Below are positions 28,375 to 38,295 of a DNA stretch of 64,000 bases, piece after piece. A model generated the notes under the pieces. It was not told the DNA's origin. It ran no database searches and saw only the letters and a program-made list of their open reading frames with translations. Source of the stretch: an uncultured Flavobacteriales bacterium (GTDB lineage Bacteria; Bacteroidota; Bacteroidia; Flavobacteriales_E; Vicingaceae); the NCBI GenBank assembly GCA_905479995.1, contig CAJQON010000040.1, positions 1-64,000 of the forward strand, written 5' to 3'. The translations under genes were made by a program, and so were the position numbers. How positions within the stretch are numbered: the first letter of the stretch is position 1; each line of letters begins with the position of its first letter.

Positions 28375-30012
28375 ATGAATCAAACAGTAACAATAAACAT
28401 AAGCGGGATAGTATTTCACATTGAGTTGGACGCTTATGAAGATTTGAAAAACTACTTAAACAAGATTAAAAGTTATTTCAAAAACTCGGAAGAGTGCGAA
28501 GACATTATGTCCGATATAGAGGCAAGAATTGCTGAATTGTTTAGTGAAAAGATGTCGGATCTAAACCAAGTTATACTTAGGAAAGATGTTGATGAGGTAA
28601 TTACCATTATGGGTAAACCCGAACAATATATTGATGAAGATTCTGAAGAACAACACGAAGCACCTCGAGCTGAAAAGAGAACCAATAGCACTGAAAAGAA
28701 ATTTTTTAGAAACCCTGACGAGCGAGTTTTGGGTGGAGTTGCTTCTGGTATAGCTTCATATTTTGGTTTCGATACCATTTGGGCAAGGTTGTTTTTTGTA
28801 TTGACAACGTTGTTTGTCGGTTTTGGACCTTTGTTGTATATCATTCTTTGGATTGTAATACCAGAGGCTAAAACGGCTTCAGATAGATTGCAAATGAAAG
28901 GTGATCCGATTAATATTGATAACATTGGAAAAACGGTTCAGGATGAGGCAGGAAAAGTAAATGAAAAATTAAAAAACGTTAATGGCAGTAAGATTGGACA
29001 TATTTTGGAACGTATTTTTAATGGAATAATAGCAGTAATTAAAACCATTTTTAAAGCTGCAGGTAAATTAATAGGTGCAATTTGCTTACTATTTGGCTTG
29101 TTATTTGCCGTTTGGTTTATTATGGGTTTGGTAGATGATAGTGTTATTTTTTCCTATACTTCTGAAGGGATAACAGGGATTGAATCATCAGAATTGTTTG
29201 AATTAATGTTTGCTACAGCAGATCAATTTTACCTCTTTTTAATTTGCTTGATAGTAGTAATAGTTATACCTATAATAGGGTTAATGTTTGCAGGTGTTAA
29301 GTTATTGTTTGGTGTTAAAGGAAATGGAGCCATAACAATTTCGTTGTCAATACTTTGGTTTATTGGGTTGTTTGCTGCAATAACATTAGGTTTAAAAACA
29401 GCTAGTGATCAAAAATCTAGTCAAAAAGAAATTTCCTCTACCTACTTATCAAGTACAACAGATGTAATTTATTTAAAGGCAAGCGAAAAAACGATTCCTG
29501 GTGAAGTTATGTTGGAACTAGATGATTTTAGTTTGGCCTTGGACGAAAAATACTTGTATTCGAATGAGATAGAATTAACGATAAAAGAGAGTCAAACAGA
29601 TAGTGTTGAAATGATAATAGAGACTCGATCCAATGGGAAAAATAGAAAAAAAGCGTTAGAAAATGTAAGGTCTATTAACTATGATTTTGAAGTAGCAGAC
29701 AGCCTCATTAAGTTCGATGAATTCTTAACTACACCTAGAGCACAGCGTATGCGGAATCAAAGTATTAGAATTACGCTAAAATTACCATTAGGTAAAGCGG
29801 TTTATTTAGATGAATCATTAAATGGATTAATATATGATATTGATAACGTTACGGATACTTGGGATAGAAAAATGATAGGGGAAAAGTGGGTAATGTTACC
29901 AAACGGATTAACCTGTTTAGATTGTAGTGAAATTGATGGTATAAAAACAGAAGATATAACCGCTAAAATTGAAAAAGAAAAAGATGAGTTAGAGTCAGCT
30001 GAAAATGAATAG
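28375..30012 (+). CDS. PspC-domain membrane protein
   Basis: The 545-residue protein has a cytosolic N-terminal domain (about residues 1-95, FHIELDAYEDLKNYLNKI, ending VDEVITIMGKPEQY), then a PspC domain near 115-165 (RVLGGVASGIASYFGFDTIW, later LYIILWIVIPEA), followed by three further membrane segments near 220-345 and a C-terminal beta-rich region with DUF-like features near 360-530. The tail is acidic (EKEKDELESAENE). PspC proteins belong to phage-shock-type membrane stress responses. Together with the PadR gene it probably forms a small envelope-response unit. Confidence 0.9.
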   Translation: MNQTVTINISGIVFHIELDAYEDLKNYLNKIKSYFKNSEECEDIMSDIEARIAELFSEKMSDLNQVILRKDVDEVITIMGKPEQYIDEDSEEQHEAPRAEKRTNSTEKKFFRNPDERVLGGVASGIASYFGFDTIWARLFFVLTTLFVGFGPLLYIILWIVIPEAKTASDRLQMKGDPINIDNIGKTVQDEAGKVNEKLKNVNGSKIGHILERIFNGIIAVIKTIFKAAGKLIGAICLLFGLLFAVWFIMGLVDDSVIFSYTSEGITGIESSELFELMFATADQFYLFLICLIVVIVIPIIGLMFAGVKLLFGVKGNGAITISLSILWFIGLFAAITLGLKTASDQKSSQKEISSTYLSSTTDVIYLKASEKTIPGEVMLELDDFSLALDEKYLYSNEIELTIKESQTDSVEMIIETRSNGKNRKKALENVRSINYDFEVADSLIKFDEFLTTPRAQRMRNQSIRITLKLPLGKAVYLDESLNGLIYDIDNVTDTWDRKMIGEKWVMLPNGLTCLDCSEIDGIKTEDITAKIEKEKDELESAENE

Positions 30013-30142
30013 TATGAACGGTAACCAATTATCATTTTATCTTGCCATTAGTGTAAAAGCGGAAGATAATGGGCCAATAGTTGGTTACTTTTAACAATAG
30101 TAAATTTCCCTCCATAAACATCCCTCCTGTTTAGTTAGTGCA

Positions 30143-30170
30143 AAAGCCCTCTGGTAGTTCGGAGGGCTTT
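30143..30170. terminator. Hairpin terminator after the PspC gene
   Basis: AAAGCCCTC and GAGGGCTTT pair across a 10-base loop. On the minus strand the hairpin is followed by TTTTG, on the plus strand only by AAAATTG, so termination of the PspC transcript is plausible but the tail is weak. Confidence 0.6.
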
Positions 30171-30224
30171 AAAATTGTATAAAGTTTATTTTAATCTTAA
30201 TTTTGAATTCTAAATGGTTTTAAT

Positions 30225-30431
30225 ATGAAATTAGTTTTATTGGCACTGGGTTTATTAGGAATTGGCGTTTTTGGAATGGCTGTTAAAATTATTTTTAAGA
30301 AAGGTGGGACCTTTGATAAAACCTGTGCAAGTTCGAGCAGAATTTTAGGTGAAAGCGATGAAGCTTGTGGTTTTTGTGGTGCTAAACCAGAAGAGAAATG
30401 CAAGAATGACGAAGTAGAAACTGCTGCTTAA
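30225..30431 (+). CDS. Small Cys-rich membrane-anchored protein
   Basis: This 68-residue protein starts with one hydrophobic segment ([24 protein letters not shown]) and continues as a short tail with four Cys ([18 protein letters not shown]). The CxxC pattern with a third and fourth Cys could bind a metal or Fe-S cluster or form disulfides. I do not know a name for it. It is preceded by a start-proximal TTTAATATG and overlaps the end of trmD on the opposite strand by 4 bases. Confidence 0.72.
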   Translation: MKLVLLALGLLGIGVFGMAVKIIFKKGGTFDKTCASSSRILGESDEACGFCGAKPEEKCKNDEVETAA

Positions 30432-31102
30432 TCCAATAAATCAGGCCTTCTTTGGGTAGTGCGTTCAATCGCTTTTTCTTCTCGCCATTTATCTATGGCT
30501 TTATGATCTCCAGAAAGTAATATTTCAGGAACCTTACTTCCTTTATAGTCTTCAGGGCGCGTATAAACCGGTGGAGCCAATAGATTATCTTGAAAACTAT
30601 CTGTTAAGGCAGAAGTTTCATCACTAATTACACCCGGAATTAATCGAATAATGGCATCGCATAAAATAGCTGCAGGCAATTCGCCTCCAGTTAAAACAAA
30701 ATCGCCAATAGAAATTTCTTTTGTAACAAATAGTTCTCTAATACGCTCATCAATACCTTTATAATGACCAGCCAAAACAATTAAATTTTCTTTTAAGGAA
30801 AGTTGATTGGCCATACCTTGCTTTAAGGTTTCACCATCAGGAGTCATAAAAATAACTTCATCATAACTTCTTTCTGCTTGTAATTTTTCTATGCAAGCGG
30901 CAATTGGCTCTATTTGCATTACCATTCCGGCACCGCCTCCAAACGCATAATCATCTATGCTGTTTTGTTTGTTAGTAGCGTAATCTCTAAGGTTATGAAT
31001 CTCAATTTCAACCAAGCCTTTATCTTGAGCTCGCTTTAAAATTGAGGCACTAAAAGGACTTTCAAGTAAGTCAGGTAAAACAGTTATAATGTCAATGCGC
31101 AT
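30428..31102 (-). CDS. trmD: tRNA (guanine-37-N1)-methyltransferase
   Basis: TrmD methylates G37 next to the anticodon, preventing frameshifts. The 224-residue SPOUT protein begins [20 protein letters not shown], has [16 protein letters not shown] near 53-68, and the knot region with [12 protein letters not shown] near 112-123 and [14 protein letters not shown] near 132-145. All are diagnostic. It is divergent from bioB. Confidence 0.97.
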   Translation of the reverse strand: MRIDIITVLPDLLESPFSASILKRAQDKGLVEIEIHNLRDYATNKQNSIDDYAFGGGAGMVMQIEPIAACIEKLQAERSYDEVIFMTPDGETLKQGMANQLSLKENLIVLAGHYKGIDERIRELFVTKEISIGDFVLTGGELPAAILCDAIIRLIPGVISDETSALTDSFQDNLLAPPVYTRPEDYKGSKVPEILLSGDHKAIDKWREEKAIERTTQRRPDLLD

Positions 31103-31140
31103 GCTGGCAAAATTACAGCTAATTAATTAATGAGAAAAAC

Positions 31141-31173
31141 TTGTTTTAAGCTTAGATTTAATAATTAAATTTG
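31141..31173 (+). promoter_or_regulatory. Bacteroidota-type promoter of the biotin operon
   Basis: TTG at 31141-31143, 22 bases, then TAAATTTG at 31166-31173 match the phylum consensus. The bioB ATG is 20 bases past the -7 box. No obvious BirA-type operator palindrome was seen. Confidence 0.68.
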
Positions 31174-31192
31174 TTGCTCAAATCGAAGGAAT

Positions 31193-32308
31193 ATGACTGA
31201 AATAAGAAATAACTGGACAAAGGAAGAGATTAAGGCAATTTATGATAGACCATTAATGGAGTTGCTCTACGATGCAGCAACAACTCATCGTGAAAATCAT
31301 AACCCAAATGAGGTGCAAGTAAGTTCGTTAATTTCTATAAAAACAGGAGGATGTTCTGAAGATTGTGGGTATTGTCCGCAAGCGGCACGTTACCATACCG
31401 ATATTGAAAAGAATGATTTAATGACAGTAGATACAGTTAAAGAAATGGCTGTTAACGCAAAAGAAGGCGGAGCATCTAGAGTTTGTTTGGGTGCAGCTTG
31501 GCGTAATGTTACCAATAACGAAGATTTTGATAACGTATTGGAAATGGTAAAAGAAGTGAACGAAATGAACATGGAAGTTTGCTGTACTTTAGGAATGTTA
31601 TCGCAAGATCAAGCAAGAAGATTAAAAGAAGCAGGCCTATATGCTTACAACCATAACTTAGATTCATCCGAAGATTTTTACAAAGAAATTATTTCTACTA
31701 GAGGTTATGACGATAGATTAAGAACAATTGAGCATGCTCAAAATGAAGGGATTCATGTTTGTTCTGGAGGAATAATTGGAATGGGAGAAAGTGATGAAGA
31801 TAGAGTAGGGATGTTATATACTTTATCAACGTTAACTCCTCATCCAGGATCAGTACCAATTAATGGATTAGTTCCAGTTCCAGGAACTCCTTTAGAAGAG
31901 CAACAACCGGTTTCTATTTTTGAAATGGTACGAATGATTGCTACAGCAAGAATTGTAATGCCAAAAGCACAAGTAAGGTTGTCGGCAGGAAGAACTGAAA
32001 TGAGTAGAGAAGGACAAGCTTTGTGTTTCTTTGCTGGAGCAAGTTCTATTTTTGCAGGAGATAAATTATTAACTACTCCAAATCCAGAATACAATGAAGA
32101 CATGGAGTTGTTTAAGCTATTGGGTATTTCACCTAAAGAAGCCTTTGTGGATGGTGAAAAACCAGAATCTAAAGATACTTACAAAGAAGTAAGAGAAACA
32201 GAACGAGCAGAGTGGAGTAGACCAGCTCATGAAATTAAAGGGAATGTTGAAGCAACTGAAAAAGGAAAAGCAGCAAGAAGAGCTTTGAAAGAAGAGGTGT
32301 CTAAATAA
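31193..32308 (+). CDS. bioB: Biotin synthase
   Basis: BioB is the radical-SAM enzyme inserting sulfur into dethiobiotin. The 371-residue protein has the CxxxCxxC cluster in [16 protein letters not shown] near residues 45-60, and the family segments [31 protein letters not shown] and [13 protein letters not shown]; the second cluster uses the other conserved Cys and Arg residues. A roughly 45-residue acidic/basic tail after 325 ([16 protein letters not shown]) is longer than in E. coli. It is first in a bioB-bioF-bioD-bioA operon. Confidence 0.97.
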   Translation: MTEIRNNWTKEEIKAIYDRPLMELLYDAATTHRENHNPNEVQVSSLISIKTGGCSEDCGYCPQAARYHTDIEKNDLMTVDTVKEMAVNAKEGGASRVCLGAAWRNVTNNEDFDNVLEMVKEVNEMNMEVCCTLGMLSQDQARRLKEAGLYAYNHNLDSSEDFYKEIISTRGYDDRLRTIEHAQNEGIHVCSGGIIGMGESDEDRVGMLYTLSTLTPHPGSVPINGLVPVPGTPLEEQQPVSIFEMVRMIATARIVMPKAQVRLSAGRTEMSREGQALCFFAGASSIFAGDKLLTTPNPEYNEDMELFKLLGISPKEAFVDGEKPESKDTYKEVRETERAEWSRPAHEIKGNVEATEKGKAARRALKEEVSK

Positions 32309-32314
32309 CCTAAG

Positions 32315-33436
32315 GTGGAAACTCACCACAAACATATTCAAGAGAAACTTACTAACCGTAAGGCTGATAATGCTTTGCGTACACTAAAAATTAACGAAAA
32401 TCTAATTGACTTTTGTTCTAATGATTATCTAGGTTTTGCTAAAGAAAAAGCCATTCATCAGGTTGAAAACGAATTGGAAACTTTTGGTGCTACAGGCTCT
32501 CGATTGATATCTGGAAATCATAAAATTACAGAAGTAGTTGAGCAGGAACTGGCTAATTTTTATTCTAGCCAAAGTGCACTCATTTTTAACTCTGGTTACA
32601 ATGCCAACTTGGGCTTTTTCTCCTGCGTTCCACAACGAGGTGATACCGTTATTTATGATGAACTGATTCATGCTTCCATAAGAGATGGAATTAAATTAGG
32701 CAACGCCAATGCATTTTCTTTTTCACACAATAGTTTAGCTGCTTTAGAAGAAAAATTAACAAAAGCACAAGGAAAAATATATGTAGTAGTAGAGTCTATT
32801 TATTCTATGGATGGTGATGCGGCTCCATTAACAGCAATTTTAGAAAAATGCAAAAAATACCAAGCTGCTTTAATTGTAGATGAAGCACATGCTGTTGGAG
32901 TTTTTGGAAATGGAAAAGGATGTTGTGTGGAGTTGGGCATAGAACAAGCTATTTTCGCTAGAGTTATCACTTTTGGAAAAGCCTATGGAGCTCATGGCGC
33001 TGCTGTTTTGGGAAGTAATGATTTAAGGGATTACTTGATTAATTTTTCTCGACCTTTTATTTATACTACCGCATTGCCTTTGCAAAGTATTGTATCTATT
33101 AAAAAAGCACATGAATTTTTGCTTAAAAATATAGAAAGAATTGAACAATTAAAATCGAACATTGAATTTTTCAAATCATCTTTTAATAATTGTCATCCTG
33201 AGCTTGTCGAAGGATTAATCATTAACTCACAAAGTCCAATACAATGTTTAATTGTACCTGGAAATAAAGAGGTAAAACAATTGGCCCAAAATATTCAAGA
33301 ACAAGGATTTGATGTTCGTCCAATATTAAGTCCAACTGTACCAAAAGGGCAAGAGCGTTTAAGAATATGTTTACACAGTTTTAATACTGAGAATGAAATA
33401 GGGCAATTGGTTAAATTATTGGAGGAGCAGTCATGA
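32315..33436 (+). CDS. bioF: 8-amino-7-oxononanoate synthase with in-frame repeat peptide
   Basis: BioF condenses pimeloyl-ACP with alanine using PLP. The 373-residue protein has IDFCSNDYLGFA near residues 30-41, SRLISGNHKITE near 61, VDEAHAVGVFG near 188-198 and the PLP Lys in TFGKAYGAHGAA near 224-235. The start is a GTG six bases after the bioB stop. Around residue 295 the reading frame runs through a dispersed Bacteroidota repeat, giving the extra peptide CHPELVEGLI in a region that in homologs is short. It overlaps bioD by four bases (ATGA). The catalytic core is intact, so the protein is probably functional. Confidence 0.94.
   Translation: METHHKHIQEKLTNRKADNALRTLKINENLIDFCSNDYLGFAKEKAIHQVENELETFGATGSRLISGNHKITEVVEQELANFYSSQSALIFNSGYNANLGFFSCVPQRGDTVIYDELIHASIRDGIKLGNANAFSFSHNSLAALEEKLTKAQGKIYVVVESIYSMDGDAAPLTAILEKCKKYQAALIVDEAHAVGVFGNGKGCCVELGIEQAIFARVITFGKAYGAHGAAVLGSNDLRDYLINFSRPFIYTTALPLQSIVSIKKAHEFLLKNIERIEQLKSNIEFFKSSFNNCHPELVEGLIINSQSPIQCLIVPGNKEVKQLAQNIQEQGFDVRPILSPTVPKGQERLRICLHSFNTENEIGQLVKLLEEQS
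33191..33217 (+). repeat. Dispersed repeat copy inside bioF
   Basis: TGTCATCCTGAGCTTGTCGAAGGATTA matches the first half of the element at 12181 (CTGAGCTTGTCGAAG). It is read in frame as CHPELVEGL. Confidence 0.7.
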
Positions 33437-34044
33437 AAAAATACTTTGTTACAGGAATAGGAACTGATGTTGGCAAAACAGTAATTTCAGCAATTTTAAC
33501 AGAAGCACTTGAAGCAGATTACTGGAAACCAATTCAGGCTGGAGATTTAAATCAATCAGATTCAATAACCGTAAAAGGATTGGTTAGTAATGTTAATTCT
33601 GTTTTTCATACTGAAGCATATCAATTGACTCAACCTATGTCGCCTCATGCTGCAGCAGAGATTGACAACATTGAAATTGATGTTGCTGCAATTGAATTAC
33701 CACAGACAAACAACAATTTAATTGTTGAAGGTGCGGGTGGTTTAATGGTTCCATTAAACGATAAAATGTTAATTATAGATTTAGTTAAAGCCCTAAATAT
33801 TGAGGTTGTTCTAGTTTCTCAAAACTATTTAGGAAGCATTAATCACACTATTTTAAGTATAGAAGCATTAAAAAGTAGAGGAATAAAAGTTGCTGGAATT
33901 ATTTTTAACGGAGCATCAAATAGTGTTTCCGAAAAATACATTTTAGATTATTCAGGGCTGCCTTGTTTGGGAAGAATAAAACAGCATGATCAAGTTAATA
34001 AGCAAGTTATATTGAGTTATAAAAAGGAATTTGAAAACGTATGA
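33433..34044 (+). CDS. bioD: Dethiobiotin synthetase
   Basis: BioD closes the ureido ring of dethiobiotin from 7,8-diaminopelargonate, CO2 and ATP. The 203-residue P-loop protein starts MKKYFVTGIGTDVGKTVIS with the Walker A GTDVGKT at residues 10-16 and the catalytic Lys in DYWKPIQAGD near 30-39, and has VEGAGGLMVPL near 97-107. Start and stop both overlap neighbours as ATGA, so bioF-bioD-bioA are translationally coupled. Confidence 0.96.
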   Translation: MKKYFVTGIGTDVGKTVISAILTEALEADYWKPIQAGDLNQSDSITVKGLVSNVNSVFHTEAYQLTQPMSPHAAAEIDNIEIDVAAIELPQTNNNLIVEGAGGLMVPLNDKMLIIDLVKALNIEVVLVSQNYLGSINHTILSIEALKSRGIKVAGIIFNGASNSVSEKYILDYSGLPCLGRIKQHDQVNKQVILSYKKEFENV

Positions 34045-35315
34045 GTTTAAAACAAAAAGATAAGCAGTACATCTGGCATCCTTTCGATCAGATGAAAGGA
34101 GCAGAGATAATTCCTATTGTTAAAGGTGAAGGAGCTTTTGTTTATGATGAAGATGGAAAGAAATACATAGATGGATTTTCCAGTTGGTGGGTGAACGTTC
34201 ATGGACATTCACATCCATACATAGCGCAAAAAATTGCCGATCAAGCCAAGGAATTAGAGCACGTTGCTTTTGGTGGATTTACACATCCTCAGGCAGTTAA
34301 ATTGTCTGAACGATTGGTAAACCTTTTACCTCATAATATTGAAAAATTGTTCTTTTCAGACAATGGTTCTACGGCCAATGAAGTAGCCTTAAAAATGGCT
34401 ATTCAATACTGGTTTAATCAGGGTGAAAAACGAAATACATTTCTTTCATTAGAGGGAGATTATCATGGAGACACTTTTGGTAGCATGAGCTTAACTGCTC
34501 GTGGTGGCTTTAATGAACCTTTTGAACGGTTTATGTTTGATGTCAATTTTATTGAGCCACCAACCGAAGAAAATGGAGCAGAAGTGCTAGCAAAAGTGGA
34601 AAACTATTTAAAAACTGGAACAGTTGCCGCGTTTATATTTGAGCCAATAGTTCAGGGCGCAGGAGGAATGCTGATGCATTCTCCAGCAATACTATCTAAA
34701 GTGATTGGGCTTTGTCAGCAATATGGGGTTTTAACGATTGCCGATGAGGTTTTTACTGGATTTGGAAGAACGGGTAAGCTTTTTGCAAGCGATTATTTTG
34801 AGCATAAACCCGACATCATGTGCTTGTCTAAAGGATTGACTGGTGGTTTTTTGCCTTTAGGCATAACTGCTGTGGCGGATAAAGTGTATCAAGCTTTTTA
34901 TTCTGATGATGCCAAAAACACTTTTTTACATGGACATTCTTATACTGGGAATCCTATTTCGTGTGCAGCGGCAAATGCTTCTTTAGATTTGTTTGAGCAA
35001 GAAAATACCATGCAAAATGTAGCGCACATTACAGAAAAATTAGCTGCTTTTGTTGCGCAAATTAAAAGGAATAAAAATGTGAGAACTGCTCGAGGTTTTG
35101 GTGCTATAGCTGCTGTTGAGATAGAAACCCAAGGAGAAAGCTCGTATTTTAATAATGCAGGAAAAGAAGCATATAACTTTTTATTAAGCAAAGGCGTTAT
35201 TTTAAGGCCGTTGGGAAATGTGCTTGTAATTGTGCCGCCTTATTGTATTTCAGATGAAGCTTTAGAGCAAGTATTTGAAAGTGTATTGGAGTATTTTGAA
35301 GGAACCAAAAGTTAA
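34041..35315 (+). CDS. bioA: Adenosylmethionine-8-amino-7-oxononanoate aminotransferase
   Basis: BioA transaminates 8-amino-7-oxononanoate to 7,8-diaminopelargonate with SAM as amino donor. The 424-residue class III aminotransferase has YIDGFSSWWVNVHGHSHPYI near residues 37-56, DNGSTANEVALKMA near 108, IADEVFTGFGRTGKLFA near 233-249 and the PLP Lys in CLSKGLTGGFLPLG near 264-277. The WWVNVHGH segment is characteristic of BioA. It ends the operon and overlaps the convergent 35312 gene by four bases. Confidence 0.97.
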   Translation: MSLKQKDKQYIWHPFDQMKGAEIIPIVKGEGAFVYDEDGKKYIDGFSSWWVNVHGHSHPYIAQKIADQAKELEHVAFGGFTHPQAVKLSERLVNLLPHNIEKLFFSDNGSTANEVALKMAIQYWFNQGEKRNTFLSLEGDYHGDTFGSMSLTARGGFNEPFERFMFDVNFIEPPTEENGAEVLAKVENYLKTGTVAAFIFEPIVQGAGGMLMHSPAILSKVIGLCQQYGVLTIADEVFTGFGRTGKLFASDYFEHKPDIMCLSKGLTGGFLPLGITAVADKVYQAFYSDDAKNTFLHGHSYTGNPISCAAANASLDLFEQENTMQNVAHITEKLAAFVAQIKRNKNVRTARGFGAIAAVEIETQGESSYFNNAGKEAYNFLLSKGVILRPLGNVLVIVPPYCISDEALEQVFESVLEYFEGTKS

Positions 35316-35641
35316 TTTCCCTTACTTTTTTCAATTAGTTCTGTGCTAACTCTCTTATAGATATTCTCTTTGTCAAATCTATTGATGAATAACTTATAGC
35401 ACCTAATGTAAGCCATTAAGCTGGAAAGGATAATGCAACATATTGCAGCATAAACGGCACACATGGGCCAGTTTGCTATGTCTAGCGTTTTAATTATTTT
35501 AAACGATCCAAAAAAAGTAATCAATATAGTAGCAAATAGTTCAAACCAATTAAAAATTACCTTCACTTTAAATTCTGTGTAGTACTTTTTAAAAAGCTGA
35601 TTCCTTTCTCTTTGTCCTAATTTTATATTATTTGATTCCAT
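35312..35641 (-). CDS. Small two-TM membrane protein, unknown
   Basis: This 109-residue protein has two hydrophobic segments (about residues 28-50 and 58-80) flanked by basic stretches, with both ends charged. I do not recognise a family. It is convergent with bioA and overlaps its stop by four bases. The start ATG is well placed; coding status is probable because no alternative frame is open. Confidence 0.65.
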   Translation of the reverse strand: MESNNIKLGQRERNQLFKKYYTEFKVKVIFNWFELFATILITFFGSFKIIKTLDIANWPMCAVYAAICCIILSSLMAYIRCYKLFINRFDKENIYKRVSTELIEKSKGN

Positions 35642-35750
35642 TCTTATTTTAGCAGTAGGAATTCGAAGTTAAAAATAATCTTTAGTTATAGTATAAACAT
35701 CGTACAATAATTATTAACAATTAATAGGTTTTACTAGGCTTGAGGATCTG

Positions 35751-38126
35751 TTACTTCACAATAATTTGGTGTGATTCTAGCAACGTCTTATTGTTGGAAA
35801 TAGTGATAACATAGATTCCGGCTTTCCAATTGGATGAATCAATTTTTTTCTTTTTATCGAATGTGTCAGAATAGATTAGTTTTCCATCTGTTGAAAAAAC
35901 AACTAAATCAAAATCCTTTATTCCTTTTTTTACTTTTGGTTGAATCCAAATAAAAGAATCTGAAGGATTTGGAAAAACGTTAAATTGAGTTTCTTGTTGA
36001 AAAGATTCTGTAATACCTACTGTTGATTTTCCAGTAGCAAAGGTGTATTCACCTAATAGTATAGTATCTAATGTCATCCATCCGAGAGGAAGGTTGGGGA
36101 TTATGTTGAATTTGGTGTAATTTCTATATTCCGACCAATCCGATTTAGGACTTTCTCTGTACAATAAAATAACACTATCTGCATTAAGCGGAATAATATC
36201 TGTATCTAAATATCCCGCACTGGTTCGTCCATCAAAATTTAATTCCAACTTAGCTTGAAAACCGTTGGGTAAAATACCATCAATACTCCAATATCTACTA
36301 GTAGATATATTGTAGTTATTACTATTGTTTTTGATGGAGTCAGGAGCAACCCAGTGGTGTTCTATTTGAATCATTGCAGAATCTGTAACAGCATTAACAG
36401 TAAGTGAGCGTACCATTGATAAGTCCATATCATTTGTGCTGTATGTTGCAGGTGTATTAATAATCAAAGTGTTGTCTGTTCGGGCTTGGTTTAAACGATT
36501 TCCTTCATTAAGTATTACCACGGTTGGGTTAAAAGGAACACTAACGCTAATTAAGCTATTTAATCCAGAAACTGTAATAGTATCTTGGTGTTTGTTCCAG
36601 TTGTTGTCGTAAAAAGTAACCTCTAAAGGAGTGTTTGTGTGTAATACTGTTGCGCCCCTTAGTTTCTGTTTAATCTGTATGTCAATGTCAAAATTAGGTC
36701 CATTTGGTGTCGCAACAGTAGAGTCAATGTCAAAATGAGAGAAGCCTGGAGCAAAAACCCAATCCTTAAAAAAGTTAGTCATATTAATACCTGTTGCGCT
36801 CGTTAATTCATCTCTAAATTGTATAGAGTTTATACTTTTAAATTGGTAAGTGTTAATAACGCTTTGTAACCCAACAAAAAATAAGGAGTCACCTAAATAA
36901 GCTCTCATGTTGTGGGCAACTACAGCACCTTTTTTGTAAACATGATCGCCATAAGTGTATTGGTGTGGAATACCAGAAATGGCCCTGTAACCTCCTTCAT
37001 TAATGTGAGCAAACCTAACCACCTCTTTATGGTTTGTTTTTATAGCATTAAGGGAAGTGGTGTAATCATAAATGTTTTCTAAAAATAAATGTTCAGAATA
37101 AACGGCCATACCTTCATTTATCCACATATCTTCCGCAGTTTCGCATGTAACTAAGTCTCCCCACCAGTGGTGTGCAAACTCATGAGCCATTAATGTTTCG
37201 CTTTGTAAGGTGCCATCTATAGAGCTTGTAGGGTAGGCAATATTGGTGGCATGTTCCATTGCTCCGCTACCAAAAGGGACTGCAGAAAAGCCAATTTTAC
37301 TCCATAAGTAAGGTCCGTAAGATTGTTCATATGCATCAAATGCACCGTGTAAGTTTAAAAAGGAGTTTTTCATGTTGGTAGTATCTGCAGCTTGAGCAAC
37401 TAGCTCTACGGGTATAATGTTGTTAATACCGTTAAATGTTGTTTTGGCTGTTTCATAATCTGAAACAGCAACACAGGCTAAGTAGGTAGGAATTTCTTCA
37501 TTCATTACCCATTTTCTTGTAATCGTATCTCCTGTAATAATGCTTTCACTCATTAATAAGCCATTACAATGTGCTTTGTTTCCGCCTCCAGTAATAATGT
37601 TGAATTCATAAGTAGATCTTTCCACAAAATTATCAAAACAAGGAAACCAAATTCTACCATAATTGTGCGGATTTCCTTGAAAACCTACTCCTAAATTAAA
37701 TGTATAGCCGCTGCTAAAATAAAACCCTCCCCAACCAGATGCATCTTGTATTGGTGACCCATTGTAATAAACAGTTACTTCAGCTGTGTCTGAAGTGTTT
37801 AGTGCTGTTGGGAGTGTTATGGTTATTAGTGGACTGGCATGATTAAAAACGATTGGAGTTCCTAATAGGGTGATTGAATCAACAGTTAAGCCTTCTAAAT
37901 CTAATTTTAAAATAGAGGTGTTATTTATTTTTGGAGTAAACTTAACTTTGCAATTGCCGTTAATTAATTGATTTCCAACATTTGTCATGTCTAAATTAAT
38001 CTCGTAATTTAAAATATCTACCGTGTCACTTCTAGAGTTTAGCGCTTTGTTGGTGGGTTGTTTTTTTTGACCGTAACTTAAAGAGTAAGAGCTGACAATA
38101 AGAATGATGAGAAGAATATTTTTCAT
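35751..38126 (-). CDS. Secreted M1-family metallopeptidase with T9SS sorting domain
   Basis: This 791-residue protein has a signal peptide (MKNILLIILIVSSYSLSYGQ), an N-terminal beta domain, and the M1 gluzincin site HEFAHHWWGD near residue 316 with the third ligand in INEGMAVYSEH 18 residues later. The usual GAMEN exopeptidase motif reads GAMEH near 285, so its aminopeptidase specificity may differ. The C-terminal region near 705-791 (FNVFPNPSDSFIWIQPK, ending HQIIVK) is a type A T9SS sorting domain. It should be secreted and surface-bound, trimming peptides. It is monocistronic and divergent from the 511-aa gene. Confidence 0.92.
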   Translation of the reverse strand: MKNILLIILIVSSYSLSYGQKKQPTNKALNSRSDTVDILNYEINLDMTNVGNQLINGNCKVKFTPKINNTSILKLDLEGLTVDSITLLGTPIVFNHASPLITITLPTALNTSDTAEVTVYYNGSPIQDASGWGGFYFSSGYTFNLGVGFQGNPHNYGRIWFPCFDNFVERSTYEFNIITGGGNKAHCNGLLMSESIITGDTITRKWVMNEEIPTYLACVAVSDYETAKTTFNGINNIIPVELVAQAADTTNMKNSFLNLHGAFDAYEQSYGPYLWSKIGFSAVPFGSGAMEHATNIAYPTSSIDGTLQSETLMAHEFAHHWWGDLVTCETAEDMWINEGMAVYSEHLFLENIYDYTTSLNAIKTNHKEVVRFAHINEGGYRAISGIPHQYTYGDHVYKKGAVVAHNMRAYLGDSLFFVGLQSVINTYQFKSINSIQFRDELTSATGINMTNFFKDWVFAPGFSHFDIDSTVATPNGPNFDIDIQIKQKLRGATVLHTNTPLEVTFYDNNWNKHQDTITVSGLNSLISVSVPFNPTVVILNEGNRLNQARTDNTLIINTPATYSTNDMDLSMVRSLTVNAVTDSAMIQIEHHWVAPDSIKNNSNNYNISTSRYWSIDGILPNGFQAKLELNFDGRTSAGYLDTDIIPLNADSVILLYRESPKSDWSEYRNYTKFNIIPNLPLGWMTLDTILLGEYTFATGKSTVGITESFQQETQFNVFPNPSDSFIWIQPKVKKGIKDFDLVVFSTDGKLIYSDTFDKKKKIDSSNWKAGIYVITISNNKTLLESHQIIVK

Positions 38127-38295
38127 GTTGATGATTTAGGATGGTTAAAGTTACTGAAAAGATAATAAGTACCGATAATTGGGTGAAATGTACCATTTTT
38201 CTATAATTGTATTCCTAAAGTTGAATTAAGTGCTGTTTGCCATTTTTTTTAAATATCTTTACTTCGCTACTACTCACTAATACTATCGTAATCCT

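Noticed and set aside
28473-28925. 150-aa minus-strand ORF
   Set aside because: It lies opposite the PspC-domain gene and shows no family pattern.
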